Shown here piece by piece: positions 35,657-43,896 of a DNA stretch of 64,000 nt. The stretch's first letter is position 1, and the number at the start of each line of letters is the position of its first letter. Source of the stretch: Clostridium lentum. GTDB lineage: Bacteria > Bacillota > Clostridia > Clostridiales > Clostridiaceae. Position numbers and translations under genes: made by a program. Where the stretch lies: assembly GCF_014287815.1 (NCBI RefSeq), contig NZ_JACOOQ010000005.1, positions 87,322-151,321 of the forward strand. Reading direction: 5' to 3'. Below the pieces are notes generated by a model. It was not told the DNA's origin. It saw only the letters and a list, made by a program, of their open reading frames with translations, and ran no database searches.

Positions 35657-37813
35657 GTGATTGATAAAATGACAATAAAAATTGCATTGGCTGGTAATCC
35701 TAATTGTGGTAAAACAACACTCTTTAATAGTTTGACAGGTTCTAATCAATTTGTAGGTAATTGGCCAGGGGTAACTGTAGAAAAAAAAGAAGGAAAATTA
35801 AAAGGGGATAAAGATGTTAGTATAATAGATTTACCAGGTATTTATTCATTATCTCCATATACTTTAGAAGAAGTTGTAACAAGAAATTATTTAATTAAAG
35901 AACGGCCTAATGTAATTTTAAATATTATAGATGGAACTAATCTTGAGAGAAATTTATATTTAACTACACAACTAATGGAACTTGGTATTCCTGTGGTGGT
36001 AACAGTAAATATGATGGATATTATAGAAAAAAACGGAGACAAGCTGAATACGAAGAATTTATCTAAGGAGCTTGGATGTACAGTAGTTGAAATTTCAGCG
36101 TTAAAGGGAACAGGTGTTATGGAAGCAGCTAATAAAGCTGTAGAAGTTGCTAAAAGTGGTGTACTTCAAATTCCAAAACATAAATTTGCAGGATGCGTTG
36201 AACATGCATTAGCACATATTGAAGAGGCAGTGATTCATAATTTGCCAGAAGAGCAGCAACGTTGGTATGCCATTAAGATATTTGAGCGTGATGAAAAAGT
36301 TATTGAACAATTAAAAATAGCAGAAAAAATAGCTACTCATGTGGAAGAAGATATTAAAAGATGTGAAGATGAAATGGATGATGATGCAGAAAGTATAATT
36401 ACTAATGAAAGATATGTATATATTTCATCTATTATAGAAGATTGTTTTGTAAGAAGGAATAAAGGTGGACATACTGTTTCAGATAAGATTGATGAAATAG
36501 TAACTAATAGATGGTTAGCACTTCCTATTTTTGCAGTAGTAATGTTTATAGTTTATTATGTTTCAGTTACAACAGTAGGTTCAATTTTAACAGATTGGAC
36601 AAATGATACGTTGTTTGGTGAATGGATTATTCCAGCAGTACAAAATGGCTTAGATGCTATAAGTTGTGCACCGTGGCTATCAGGACTTATAGTTGATGGT
36701 ATTATTAGTGGGGTAGGAGCAGTACTGGGTTTTGTACCGCAAATGCTTGTATTATTTGCTTTCTTAGCTTTCCTTGAGTCTTGTGGATATATGGCGAGAA
36801 TAGCTTTTATCATGGATAGAATCTTCCGTAAGTTTGGACTTTCTGGAAAATCATTTATTCCAATGCTTATTGGAACAGGATGTGGAGTTCCAGGAATAAT
36901 GGCTTCTAGAACAATTGAAAATGATAGAGATCGTAAAATGACCATTATAACTACAACATTTATTCCATGTAGTGCTAAGCTACCTATTATTGCTTTAATT
37001 GCAGGAGCATTATTTAATGGAGCCTCATGGGTAGCACCAAGTGCTTATTTTATAGGAGTAGTAGCAATTATTTGTTCAGGAATAATATTGAAGAAAACAA
37101 AAATCTTTGTTGGAGAACCAGCTCCATTTGTTATTGAATTACCAGCATATCATATGCCAACAGTTTCGAATATATTAAGAAGTATGTGGGAACGTGGTTC
37201 ATCGTTTATTAAAAAAGCTGGAACAGTAATTTTACTTTCTACAATATTTATTTGGTTTTCTGAAAATTTTGGTTTTGCTGATGGTGGATTTGGTATGGTA
37301 GATAATATGAATGATAGTATTTTAGCAGCTATAGGGGGTATTTTAGCACCGCTATTTAAACCTTTAGGTTGGGGAAATTGGAAAGCTACTGTATCAGCAA
37401 TTACAGGACTTATTGCTAAAGAAAATGTAGTTGGAACTTTTGGTATTCTTTATGGATTTGGTGAAGTTGCAGAAAATGGATCAGAAATTTGGGGTAGCTT
37501 GGCAGGTAGTATGACAGCATTGGCAGCATATTCATTCTTAATATTTAATCTTTTATGTGCACCATGTTTTGCAGCTATGGGAGCTATTAAGAGAGAAATG
37601 AATAATGCTAAATGGTTTTGGTTTGCCATTGGTTATCAAACATTGTTAGCATATTGTGCATCATTATGTGTTTACCAAATAGGTATGTTATTTACTGATG
37701 GAATATTTGGTATAGGTACAGTAGCAGCAATTATTATAATAGCTATATTCTTATATTTGTTCTTTAGACCATATAAAGAAAGTGAAAACTTAACTGTAAA
37801 TTTAAAGGCATAG
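35657..37813 (+). CDS. feoB: Ferrous iron transport protein FeoB
   Basis: 718 residues. The N-terminal G domain has G1 GNPNCGKTTLFN, G3 DLPGIYSL and G4 NMMD, followed by a helical GDI-like spacer. The membrane domain with two Gate motifs starts near residue 290 (GFVPQMLVLFAFLAFLE, CGYMARIAFIMD, GTGCGVPGIMASRTIEN). The ATG at 35669 (MTIKIALAGNPN) follows AGAAAGAAGTGA more naturally than the upstream ATG at 35657, so the N-terminus may be 4 residues shorter. It imports Fe2+ with its FeoA partners and the small Cys-rich protein downstream. Confidence 0.96.
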   Translation: MIDKMTIKIALAGNPNCGKTTLFNSLTGSNQFVGNWPGVTVEKKEGKLKGDKDVSIIDLPGIYSLSPYTLEEVVTRNYLIKERPNVILNIIDGTNLERNLYLTTQLMELGIPVVVTVNMMDIIEKNGDKLNTKNLSKELGCTVVEISALKGTGVMEAANKAVEVAKSGVLQIPKHKFAGCVEHALAHIEEAVIHNLPEEQQRWYAIKIFERDEKVIEQLKIAEKIATHVEEDIKRCEDEMDDDAESIITNERYVYISSIIEDCFVRRNKGGHTVSDKIDEIVTNRWLALPIFAVVMFIVYYVSVTTVGSILTDWTNDTLFGEWIIPAVQNGLDAISCAPWLSGLIVDGIISGVGAVLGFVPQMLVLFAFLAFLESCGYMARIAFIMDRIFRKFGLSGKSFIPMLIGTGCGVPGIMASRTIENDRDRKMTIITTTFIPCSAKLPIIALIAGALFNGASWVAPSAYFIGVVAIICSGIILKKTKIFVGEPAPFVIELPAYHMPTVSNILRSMWERGSSFIKKAGTVILLSTIFIWFSENFGFADGGFGMVDNMNDSILAAIGGILAPLFKPLGWGNWKATVSAITGLIAKENVVGTFGILYGFGEVAENGSEIWGSLAGSMTALAAYSFLIFNLLCAPCFAAMGAIKREMNNAKWFWFAIGYQTLLAYCASLCVYQIGMLFTDGIFGIGTVAAIIIIAIFLYLFFRPYKESENLTVNLKA

Positions 37814-37845
37814 TAAATCTTTAAATATAATATGGAGGGATTCAT

Positions 37846-37983
37846 ATGGGAACTGTTATAGTAGGAATTGCCTTACTGGTAGTAGTAAGCTTAATTGTTA
37901 GAAAAATGATTAAAGATAAAAAACAAGGTAAATCCATTCAATGTGGTTGTGATTGCAAACATTGTGGTGGACATTGTCATTAA
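37846..37983 (+). CDS. FeoB-associated Cys-rich membrane protein
   Basis: 45 residues, missed by length-limited ORF searches. An N-terminal membrane helix (GTVIVGIALLVVVSLIV) is followed by a basic stretch and the metal-binding tail CGCDCKHCGGHCH. RBS TGGAGGG 6 bases before the ATG; 32 bp after feoB and before the operon terminator. The family travels with FeoB in Firmicutes and may help pass iron to or from FeoB. Confidence 0.88.
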   Translation: MGTVIVGIALLVVVSLIVRKMIKDKKQGKSIQCGCDCKHCGGHCH

Positions 37984-37989
37984 TTAATA

Positions 37990-38015
37990 AAGCCTCAGCA
38001 AATGCCGAGGCTTTT
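37990..38015 (+). terminator. feo operon terminator
   Basis: AAGCCTC, a 10-base loop, GAGGCTT and T4. Confidence 0.85.
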
Positions 38016-38069
38016 TCTTATGCACTAAATAATATATAATAAATTAAAACTACAAAGGAGAATTAGATT

Positions 38070-38453
38070 ATGATTGATGTAGTAGCTGCTGTAATAGTGA
38101 AGGATAATAAGTTTTTAATAACAAGAAGAGCGCCTAAGTTAAAGCTTGAAGGAATGTGGGAATTTCCAGGTGGAAAAGTAGAGCAAGAGGAAACGCCAGA
38201 AGAAGCTCTAAAAAGAGAACTGGTGGAAGAATTAAAAATTGAAACTGAAATAGGTAATTACATAGAGACAAGTATCTATGAATATCCTAATGTAACAGTA
38301 AAGCTTATGGCGTATTTTGCCACAGTGATTTCAGGAGAAATAAAGCTAAGTGTCCATGATGAAGCAAAATGGATAAGTATATCTGAAGTAGAAAACTTTA
38401 AATTTGCACCGGCAGATATACCTTTTATAGAAAAATTAAAGGAAGTTTTATGA
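38070..38453 (+). CDS. mutT: MutT/NUDIX 8-oxo-dGTP diphosphatase-like protein
   Basis: 127 residues. The Nudix box reads GGKVEQEETPEEALKRELVE followed by EL, with the expected G, E, REL and E positions. The opening MIDVVAAVIVKDNKFLITRR and WEFPGGK are MutT-like (8-oxo-dGTP clean-up); other nucleotide substrates cannot be excluded. It is alone between two terminators, with RBS AAAGGAG. Confidence 0.88.
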   Translation: MIDVVAAVIVKDNKFLITRRAPKLKLEGMWEFPGGKVEQEETPEEALKRELVEELKIETEIGNYIETSIYEYPNVTVKLMAYFATVISGEIKLSVHDEAKWISISEVENFKFAPADIPFIEKLKEVL

Positions 38454-38489
38454 TAAAGTAATAAGAAAGAGGTTATTAAAGAAATTAGT

Positions 38490-38517
38490 AAAGCACCTAT
38501 AAATAGGTGCTTTTTTT
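38490..38517 (+). terminator. Rho-independent terminator
   Basis: AAAGCACCTAT and ATAGGTGCTTT around a 2-base centre, then T5. Confidence 0.88.
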
Positions 38518-38665
38518 ATAGATAAAAAACGTGAACTGAAAAATATATAATTAAAAAATAAAAAAAATATTACCACAAAATACCAAAGAAATATACAAAT
38601 TTTGACACAATTTCCTGAGATAATTTGTTATAATCTTATAGATAAAGTCATAGGGGGATGAATAA

Positions 38666-39331
38666 ATGAACAATGAAAAAGATAGTAATAAGCTAGTAAC
38701 TATTAAAGAAAAAATAGTTACAGCAGTTAAGGAAAATAAGAAAAGGACTATTGCAGCTGCTTTATCTTTAATTTTAGGGATAAGTGTTGGTACAACAAAA
38801 AATATTTCTAAAGAAGAACATAATAATAATATTAAAACAATTGCAGCAATTTCAGAGCAAGTTAACCAATGTAACAATGAATATAATGAGCTTGAAGAAC
38901 ATATCCATAAGCTTACTGCAACTAAAGATGAATTAACTACCAAGCATACAACATTAACTACTACAGTAAGTTCTTTAAAAACTCAGATAGCCACAGAAGA
39001 AAGTAGAATAGCATCTGAAGAAAAAGCTAAGGCTGAAAGAGAAAGACTAGCAGCAGAACAAGCAGCTAAGGAAGAAGCAGCCAGAATAGCAGCTGAACAA
39101 GCTGCCAGAGAAGAAGCGGAAAGGCTAGCAGCTAGTCAAAATTATGCAAGTTCATCAAAGGGATATGTGGCAACGGTAAATGAAGATAATATAGGATCTA
39201 TGGTTTGGATAACAAAAACAGGTTCAAAATACCATAGTCATGGAAATTGTGGGAATTCAAAATATGTTTCACAAGTTACAAGAGAAAGTGCTGAAGCAAG
39301 AGGCTTAGACCCATGTTCTAAGTGTTATTAG
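38666..39331 (+). CDS. Membrane-anchored coiled-coil protein with C-terminal Cys motif
   Basis: 221 residues: a basic N-terminus, one membrane segment (TIAAALSLILGISVG, about 30-45), a long Glu/Ala/Lys coiled coil (about 55-155, with repeated RxAAEQAAxEEA), and a small C-terminal domain of about 40 residues. That domain reads VWITKTGSKYHSHGNCGNSK and ends CSKCY: two Cys pairs plus His, probably binding metal, as found at the end of some clostridial secreted proteins. The domain probably lies outside the cell. RBS AGGGGGATG. It is followed at once by a second coiled-coil membrane gene. Confidence 0.75.
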   Translation: MNNEKDSNKLVTIKEKIVTAVKENKKRTIAAALSLILGISVGTTKNISKEEHNNNIKTIAAISEQVNQCNNEYNELEEHIHKLTATKDELTTKHTTLTTTVSSLKTQIATEESRIASEEKAKAERERLAAEQAAKEEAARIAAEQAAREEAERLAASQNYASSSKGYVATVNEDNIGSMVWITKTGSKYHSHGNCGNSKYVSQVTRESAEARGLDPCSKCY

Positions 39332-39342
39332 GGGGAAATACA

Positions 39343-39651
39343 ATGGAAAATAATTTTAAAAAGGAAAATAAAATGAGCTCTTACAGAAATAAGAGTATAT
39401 TACTTTGTATTATTACTTTTCTTATAGGTTTTATGTTTTTAGACTTTGGAAAAAGGGATAATTCAAAAGAGGTAGAAAATATGAAATTTTCTTTAGAGAG
39501 CGTAGAAGCACAAGTATATAAGAAAGAATCAGAGAAATCAAGTTTAGAATCGCAAATAGAAAATTTAAAAAAGAATATTAGTAATTTAGAAAGTGAATCT
39601 TCTAATTTACAAAATAGATTGGAAGAATTAAAAAATACAAAAATACAATAA
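39343..39651 (+). CDS. Small membrane protein with C-terminal coiled coil
   Basis: About 102 residues from the ATG 7 bases after AGGGGGA; the longer frame starts inside the upstream gene with no ribosome site. One membrane helix (SILLCIITFLIGFMFL, about 18-33) precedes a heptad-rich coiled coil (SLESQIENLKKNISNLESES). It lies 11 bp after the preceding coiled-coil gene, so the products may associate. A FtsL/DivIC-like layout is visible, but sequence support for that is lacking. Confidence 0.65.
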   Translation: MENNFKKENKMSSYRNKSILLCIITFLIGFMFLDFGKRDNSKEVENMKFSLESVEAQVYKKESEKSSLESQIENLKKNISNLESESSNLQNRLEELKNTKIQ

Positions 39652-39664
39652 TATAAGTATAAAA

Positions 39665-39700
39665 GAAAAGTTTACATCAAAAGGTGTAGACTTTCTTTTT
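39665..39700 (+). terminator. Probable terminator
   Basis: AAAGTTTACA and TGTAGACTTT (one mismatch) with an 8-base loop and T-rich tail. Confidence 0.6.
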
Positions 39701-39775
39701 AATTATTATATAATTTGAAAAGATAATAAAGTAAACTACTTTATTAGTCAATAGTAAAATAAAAGGAGATAGAGT

Positions 39776-40306
39776 ATGAGATATGTTGTTGTGACAGTGG
39801 CGGATGGAGAAGCAGGAGTTTTTAATAAAAAACTTAGTGCTGAAGCATTTGAAAAGTTTAAGGTTAAATCATCAAAGTTACCTGCACATATTACCTTAAA
39901 AGCACCTTTTGAAACAGAAGAGCCTATAGAAGTATTAGAAGAGGCAATAGAAAAATATATTAAAGACAAAAAAGCAATACCTTATGAAATTAAGGGGTTT
40001 GAACATTTTGATAATAGAGTTATTTATATGAATGTTATTGAAAATAAGGGAATGAGAGATTTTCATAAAGGTTTTGTAAAGGCCATAAAAGAAGTAAATT
40101 ATATAAGCTTTGGAAGCCATGAAGGTGAAAATGCAATATTTCACGTAACAGTTTCATCTAAAAAAGTTTCTTTCGTATTTGATGAAATGTGGCAATGGAT
40201 CAATCAATTCAATTGTAATTATAATGTTTTATTAAATAATATTTCCATATATAAGTGGCAGGATAACACATGGAAGATTCATAAAAGATTTGAATTAAAA
40301 GAATAA
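39776..40306 (+). CDS. 2H phosphoesterase / 2'-5' RNA ligase-like protein
   Basis: 176 residues with the two His-x-Thr motifs of the 2H superfamily: PAHITLKAPF (about residue 40) and IFHVTVSSK (about residue 122), spaced as in LigT/YjcG-like proteins. Such enzymes open cyclic phosphates on RNA ends or small nucleotides. The exact substrate is unknown. RBS AAAGGAGA. It is monocistronic. Confidence 0.8.
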   Translation: MRYVVVTVADGEAGVFNKKLSAEAFEKFKVKSSKLPAHITLKAPFETEEPIEVLEEAIEKYIKDKKAIPYEIKGFEHFDNRVIYMNVIENKGMRDFHKGFVKAIKEVNYISFGSHEGENAIFHVTVSSKKVSFVFDEMWQWINQFNCNYNVLLNNISIYKWQDNTWKIHKRFELKE

Positions 40307-40319
40307 ATATGACATATCA

Positions 40320-40353
40320 AATAAGTACCTTTGAAGATAGGTACTTATTTTTT
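40320..40353 (+). terminator. Rho-independent terminator
   Basis: AATAAGTACCT, an 8-base loop, AGGTACTTATT and T-run. Confidence 0.88.
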
Positions 40354-40433
40354 AATTTAAAAAGGTTTGTAGCATAAAGTTTGTGGAAATAATTAAATAA
40401 AAAGGTATAATATACAGGTAAAGAGGTGATGGT

Positions 40434-40626
40434 GTGAAAAATATAATGATAATTGAAGATAACAGAGAAATGAAAGCAGAACTAATAAGTTTTCTTGGAA
40501 TATATGGATGAAATTATGAGTATAAATTTAGGTGCCGATGATTTTGTAACCAAGCCATATAATACAGCAGTGCTTTTAGCGAGAATTTCATCACTTTTAA
40601 GAAGAACATCTAGTTATAATCTTTAA
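40434..40626 (+). pseudogene. BceR-like response regulator with internal deletion
   Basis: A GTG start after AAGAGGTGATG gives MKNIMIIEDNREMKAELISF, then LGIYG and a stop (40509-40511). In another frame from 40504 the sequence continues MDEIMSINLGADDFVTKPYN, then TAVLLARISSLLRR. These are the first 25 residues and the receiver C-terminus of an OmpR-type regulator. The middle of the receiver, with the phospho-acceptor Asp, is gone, and so is the whole DNA-binding domain. Confidence 0.82.
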
Positions 40627-40627
40627 T

Positions 40628-41988
40628 ACTTTAGTAATTTCAAAGTATAAGTTAATAGATTTAATAAATTCATCAAGAAAAAGTGAAAAAATCACTGTAA
40701 GAAGTGCAGGATTATCCTTTACAATTCTTATAGCATCAATAGTTATCCTGGTAGTAGCATATTATTTAGCATCAGTTACTAATCTTGATTTTAATGATTA
40801 TAGATTCTTAACTTCAATTTTCTTAGGAATAATAGGCACATTAGGGTTTTTCTTTGGTGCATCATCAGTATTACTTCTAATACTAAAGAAAAGTGATAAT
40901 TTATATTATAATAATTTAAATACATTTACCATAAGACAAATAACAAATAAGTTTAACACTAATTTTATATCCATGGCAGTAATTTGTTTAATGTTATTTG
41001 TAACCATAGGAATATTAACCACTGGTTTGAGTATGAAAAAATCTTTTGAAGAAATTACTAAGAAGTTTACTCCTTATGATTTATCTTGTTCATTAAATAA
41101 AGATAATGAAGAAAGTAATATTCCAATAGAAGAGGCTTTAGCTAAATATCATATTATTTTAGATGAAAATACTGAATATATAACAATGAATACTTATATG
41201 ATAGATTTTAGTATTAAAGATTTACTAGGTAAGTACACAGACACTGGCTCTGAACTTATTAAATTTAATCCAGTTTTTGAAAAAGCACAAGTTATATCGG
41301 TGACAGATTTTAACAAAAATAGAAAGTTTTTAGGTGAAAAAGAACTACAGTTAAATAATGATGAAATTTATCTAGCTTCTAATTTAGAAAGCATGATTCC
41401 AACCATTGAAAGATTCTTTAAGGAAAATAATCAAATTATTATTGATGGAAAAGCATATGATATAAAGGAAAAGAAGGTGCTAGATGATTCATTAGGTACA
41501 ACAGGAGCTAGCAATAATATATTTTCTTTTATTGTGCCAGATGATTTCTGCAACAATTTAACTGCTGATAGTGAATATATTAATATTAATTATGTAGGTG
41601 AAGGTAAGGAGCGGAAGAAAGAAGAAGTAGCTAAAATATTAGAAGGATACATGACCATAGAGCCAGGAGTCATAGGTGATGACATTAAGTTGTTAGCTAT
41701 GAGCAGAGAAATAGCTTATGATTCTAATGTAGGAATGTCAACAATAATACTTTTTGTAGCAATTTATATAGGAATAGTATTTTTACTTTCCAGTGCAGTG
41801 GTTTTAGCTATTCAACAGTTGGCTCAATGTAATGATTCCATGGAGCGTTATGAAGTATTAAGAAAAATAGGAGCTTCCAGAAGACAGATTAATCTGGTAA
41901 AAATATCACCACAGTATTGATATTAATAATTATAATTATCAATAAATATACAATTGTAAGTGAATTGATGGGAAATATTTGGATATAA
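40628..41988 (+). pseudogene. N-truncated BceB-like antimicrobial-peptide ABC permease
   Basis: An open frame without a start joins directly to the regulator remnant (VISKYKLIDLINSSRKSEKI, several membrane spans, then RQITNKFNTNFISMAVICLM). It continues through a large extracellular domain and an FtsX-like C-terminal span (MERYEVLRKIGASRRQINL) to an early stop at 41920. A scrap of the last helix (ILIIIII) follows in another frame to 41988. BceB permeases are about 650 residues; the first third is missing. The sensor kinase and ATPase genes that normally lie between regulator and permease are absent. Confidence 0.8.
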
Positions 41989-42069
41989 TTAGTAAATATA
42001 AAATAATAATAGTTATGAATAGAAGGTGATATTATATTTACTATAACAAGAATAGAATTTATTTCAGTA

Positions 42070-42618
42070 ATGTCAGCAATTATTTTACTTTTAAATTTAA
42101 AAGTGCTAGTTAAATTAATAATATATAGAGAGTTTGACCATAAGATTAAAGAAAAGGTTATGTATTTAATTTTTAGCTTATATATCACTATTTTAGCTGC
42201 AGTGGTATATTTTCCAATTCCATTAGCCTTTGGTAAAAACGTCATAAGGAAATTAGCTAAAATTCACTTAATACCTTGGGAAAGTACTATCAGTATTTAT
42301 AGGATTGGTGGTATAAGTGAAGTAATTACCAATGTAGGTGGTAATTTAATTTTAGTATCTCCATTTATATTTTTTATTTGCTATCATTTTAGGAATATTA
42401 CGTTTAAAATAAAGCAAATTATAGCAATGGCTTTTACAATATCTTTATTTATTGAATGTAGCCAGGTTGGTTTGTCATATTTAGTTGCCAATTTAAGTAG
42501 ATCATTTGATACCATGGATTTACTTTGTAATACCATTAGTGGACTTTTAGGTTATTACTTATATAAGGTATATAGCAGAATAAATATAAGCTACTCAATT
42601 AGAGAGAAAGTAGTTTAG
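42070..42618 (+). CDS. VanZ-family membrane protein
   Basis: 182 residues from the first in-frame ATG. VanZ features: VVYFPIPLAF, NVGGNLILVSPFIF, the conserved FIECSQVGLSY and FDTMDLLCNTISGLLGYYLY. VanZ confers low-level teicoplanin resistance in enterococci; the wider family is uncharacterised. The ATG at 42070 has no ribosome site. AAGGTGAT at 42023-42030 precedes in-frame codons ATT (42031) and ATA (42034), and the frame from there adds 12-13 residues completing the first membrane helix. The true start is probably non-ATG, or was lost by mutation. Confidence 0.78.
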   Translation: MSAIILLLNLKVLVKLIIYREFDHKIKEKVMYLIFSLYITILAAVVYFPIPLAFGKNVIRKLAKIHLIPWESTISIYRIGGISEVITNVGGNLILVSPFIFFICYHFRNITFKIKQIIAMAFTISLFIECSQVGLSYLVANLSRSFDTMDLLCNTISGLLGYYLYKVYSRINISYSIREKVV

Positions 42619-42655
42619 TATTGATACCATAGAAAATCTTAGGCTAAAATTAAAA

Positions 42656-42697
42656 AAATCAGTAAATGTGTAAATTGCATTTACTGATTTTTTATTT
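42656..42697 (+). terminator. Rho-independent terminator
   Basis: AAATCAGTAAATG, a 9-base loop, CATTTACTGATTT and T-run. Confidence 0.88.
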
Positions 42698-42749
42698 ATT
42701 AATATAATTAAAATTGGTAATAAAACGATAGACAAGGGAGTATGTAAAT

Positions 42750-43727
42750 ATGGCCACAATGAAAGATGTTGCAAAAGAAGCAGGGGTAGCAGTAGGTACA
42801 GTTTCTAAGGTTATTAACAATATACCAGTTAAACCAGAAACAAAGGTTTTAGTAGAAGAGGCTATAAAAAAATTAAAGTATGAGCCTAATGTTTATGCTA
42901 GGGGTTTAAAAATTAATAAAACTAATACTGTAGCTGTAATTTTACCAACAATTTGGCATCCTTTTTTCAGCGAATTAGCTTATAATATTGAGAAATGCCT
43001 AAGAGAAGTAGGCATGAAGATGATTTTATGTAATTCTGAAAAAAATCAGCAAAGTGAAATAGAATATATATCTATGGCTAAACAAAATAAGATGGATGGC
43101 ATTATTGCAATAACCTATAGCAATATAGATGAATATGTTTCAGAAAAAATACCATTTGTAAGTATAGATAGATATTTCTCTAAAGATATAACGTATATTT
43201 CCAGTGATAACTTTCAAGGTGGAAAATTAGCAGCAGAAAAGCTTATTGAAGCAGGTTGTAAAAATATAGCTTATATAGGTCGTGGATCGAAAATAGATAA
43301 TGCCACAAGAAAAAGAAAAGAAGGATTTATAAGCTATTGCACAGAAAATAATATTAATTATAGTATATGTGAATTACTAGGAAGTGCCAATGAGTTTGAA
43401 ATTTTACTAGATGAATTTATTGAGGAAAATTTTAAAGAAAAGATAAAGATAGATGGAGTTTTTGCAGTAACTGATAGACATGCATTGGATTTTATTAAAA
43501 GGTTAGAAAATATAAATGTTAATGTACCAAAAGATGTTCAAGTTATTGGTTTTGATGGAAGTAGATCATTTAGCCAAGATGAATTTAAAATATCTACCAT
43601 TAGGCAACCCGTTGAGCTGATGGCTAAAAAATCAGTGGAAGCATTAATAAATATAATTGAAGACAAACCATTAGAAAAGAAGGTAATTCTTCCAATAAAT
43701 TTTATAAAAGGATATACAACTAAATAA
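42750..43727 (+). CDS. scrR: LacI-family repressor of the sucrose PTS operon
   Basis: 325 residues. N-terminal HTH MATMKDVAKEAGVAVGTVSK with the hinge helix (EPNVYARGLK), then a two-lobed sugar-binding domain (TVAVILPTIWHPFFSELAYN, GIIAITYSN, SIDRYF, DNFQGGKLAAEKLIEAG, GFDGSRSF). It lies upstream of the sucrose PTS and hydrolase genes, and a LacI-type palindrome stands at the PTS promoter, so it is a ScrR-like repressor. A terminator separates it from the PTS gene. Its ligand is probably sucrose-6-phosphate or fructose, by analogy. Confidence 0.88.
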   Translation: MATMKDVAKEAGVAVGTVSKVINNIPVKPETKVLVEEAIKKLKYEPNVYARGLKINKTNTVAVILPTIWHPFFSELAYNIEKCLREVGMKMILCNSEKNQQSEIEYISMAKQNKMDGIIAITYSNIDEYVSEKIPFVSIDRYFSKDITYISSDNFQGGKLAAEKLIEAGCKNIAYIGRGSKIDNATRKRKEGFISYCTENNINYSICELLGSANEFEILLDEFIEENFKEKIKIDGVFAVTDRHALDFIKRLENINVNVPKDVQVIGFDGSRSFSQDEFKISTIRQPVELMAKKSVEALINIIEDKPLEKKVILPINFIKGYTTK

Positions 43728-43741
43728 ATATTAAGAAATAG

Positions 43742-43777
43742 ATTTCCTAAGTTAGAATTTTGCTTAGGAAATTTTTC
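43742..43777 (+). terminator. Terminator after scrR
   Basis: ATTTCCTAAG pairs with CTTAGGAAAT across an 11-base loop, then T4. Confidence 0.8.
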
Positions 43778-43788
43778 TTAAAAAATAC

Positions 43789-43817
43789 TTGACTATATGA
43801 TGAAAACGTATTAATAT
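43789..43817 (+). promoter_or_regulatory. Promoter of the sucrose PTS operon with overlapping cre-like site
   Basis: TTGACT (43789-43794), 17 bases, TAATAT (43812-43817). ATGAAAACGTATTAA (43800-43814) inside it matches the CcpA cre consensus WTGNAANCGNWNNCW except for one position, suggesting catabolite repression. Confidence 0.6.
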
Positions 43818-43833
43818 TTAAATGTAGCAAAAA

Positions 43834-43845
43834 TGAAACGTTTCA
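43834..43845. promoter_or_regulatory. LacI/ScrR operator
   Basis: Perfect palindrome TGAAACGTTTCA with the CpG centre typical of LacI-family operators, 16 bases after the -10. Confidence 0.75.
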
Positions 43846-43896
43846 AGTAAATGAAATTATTACTAAAAAATCTTTTGTCATATAAGGGAGATGGAC

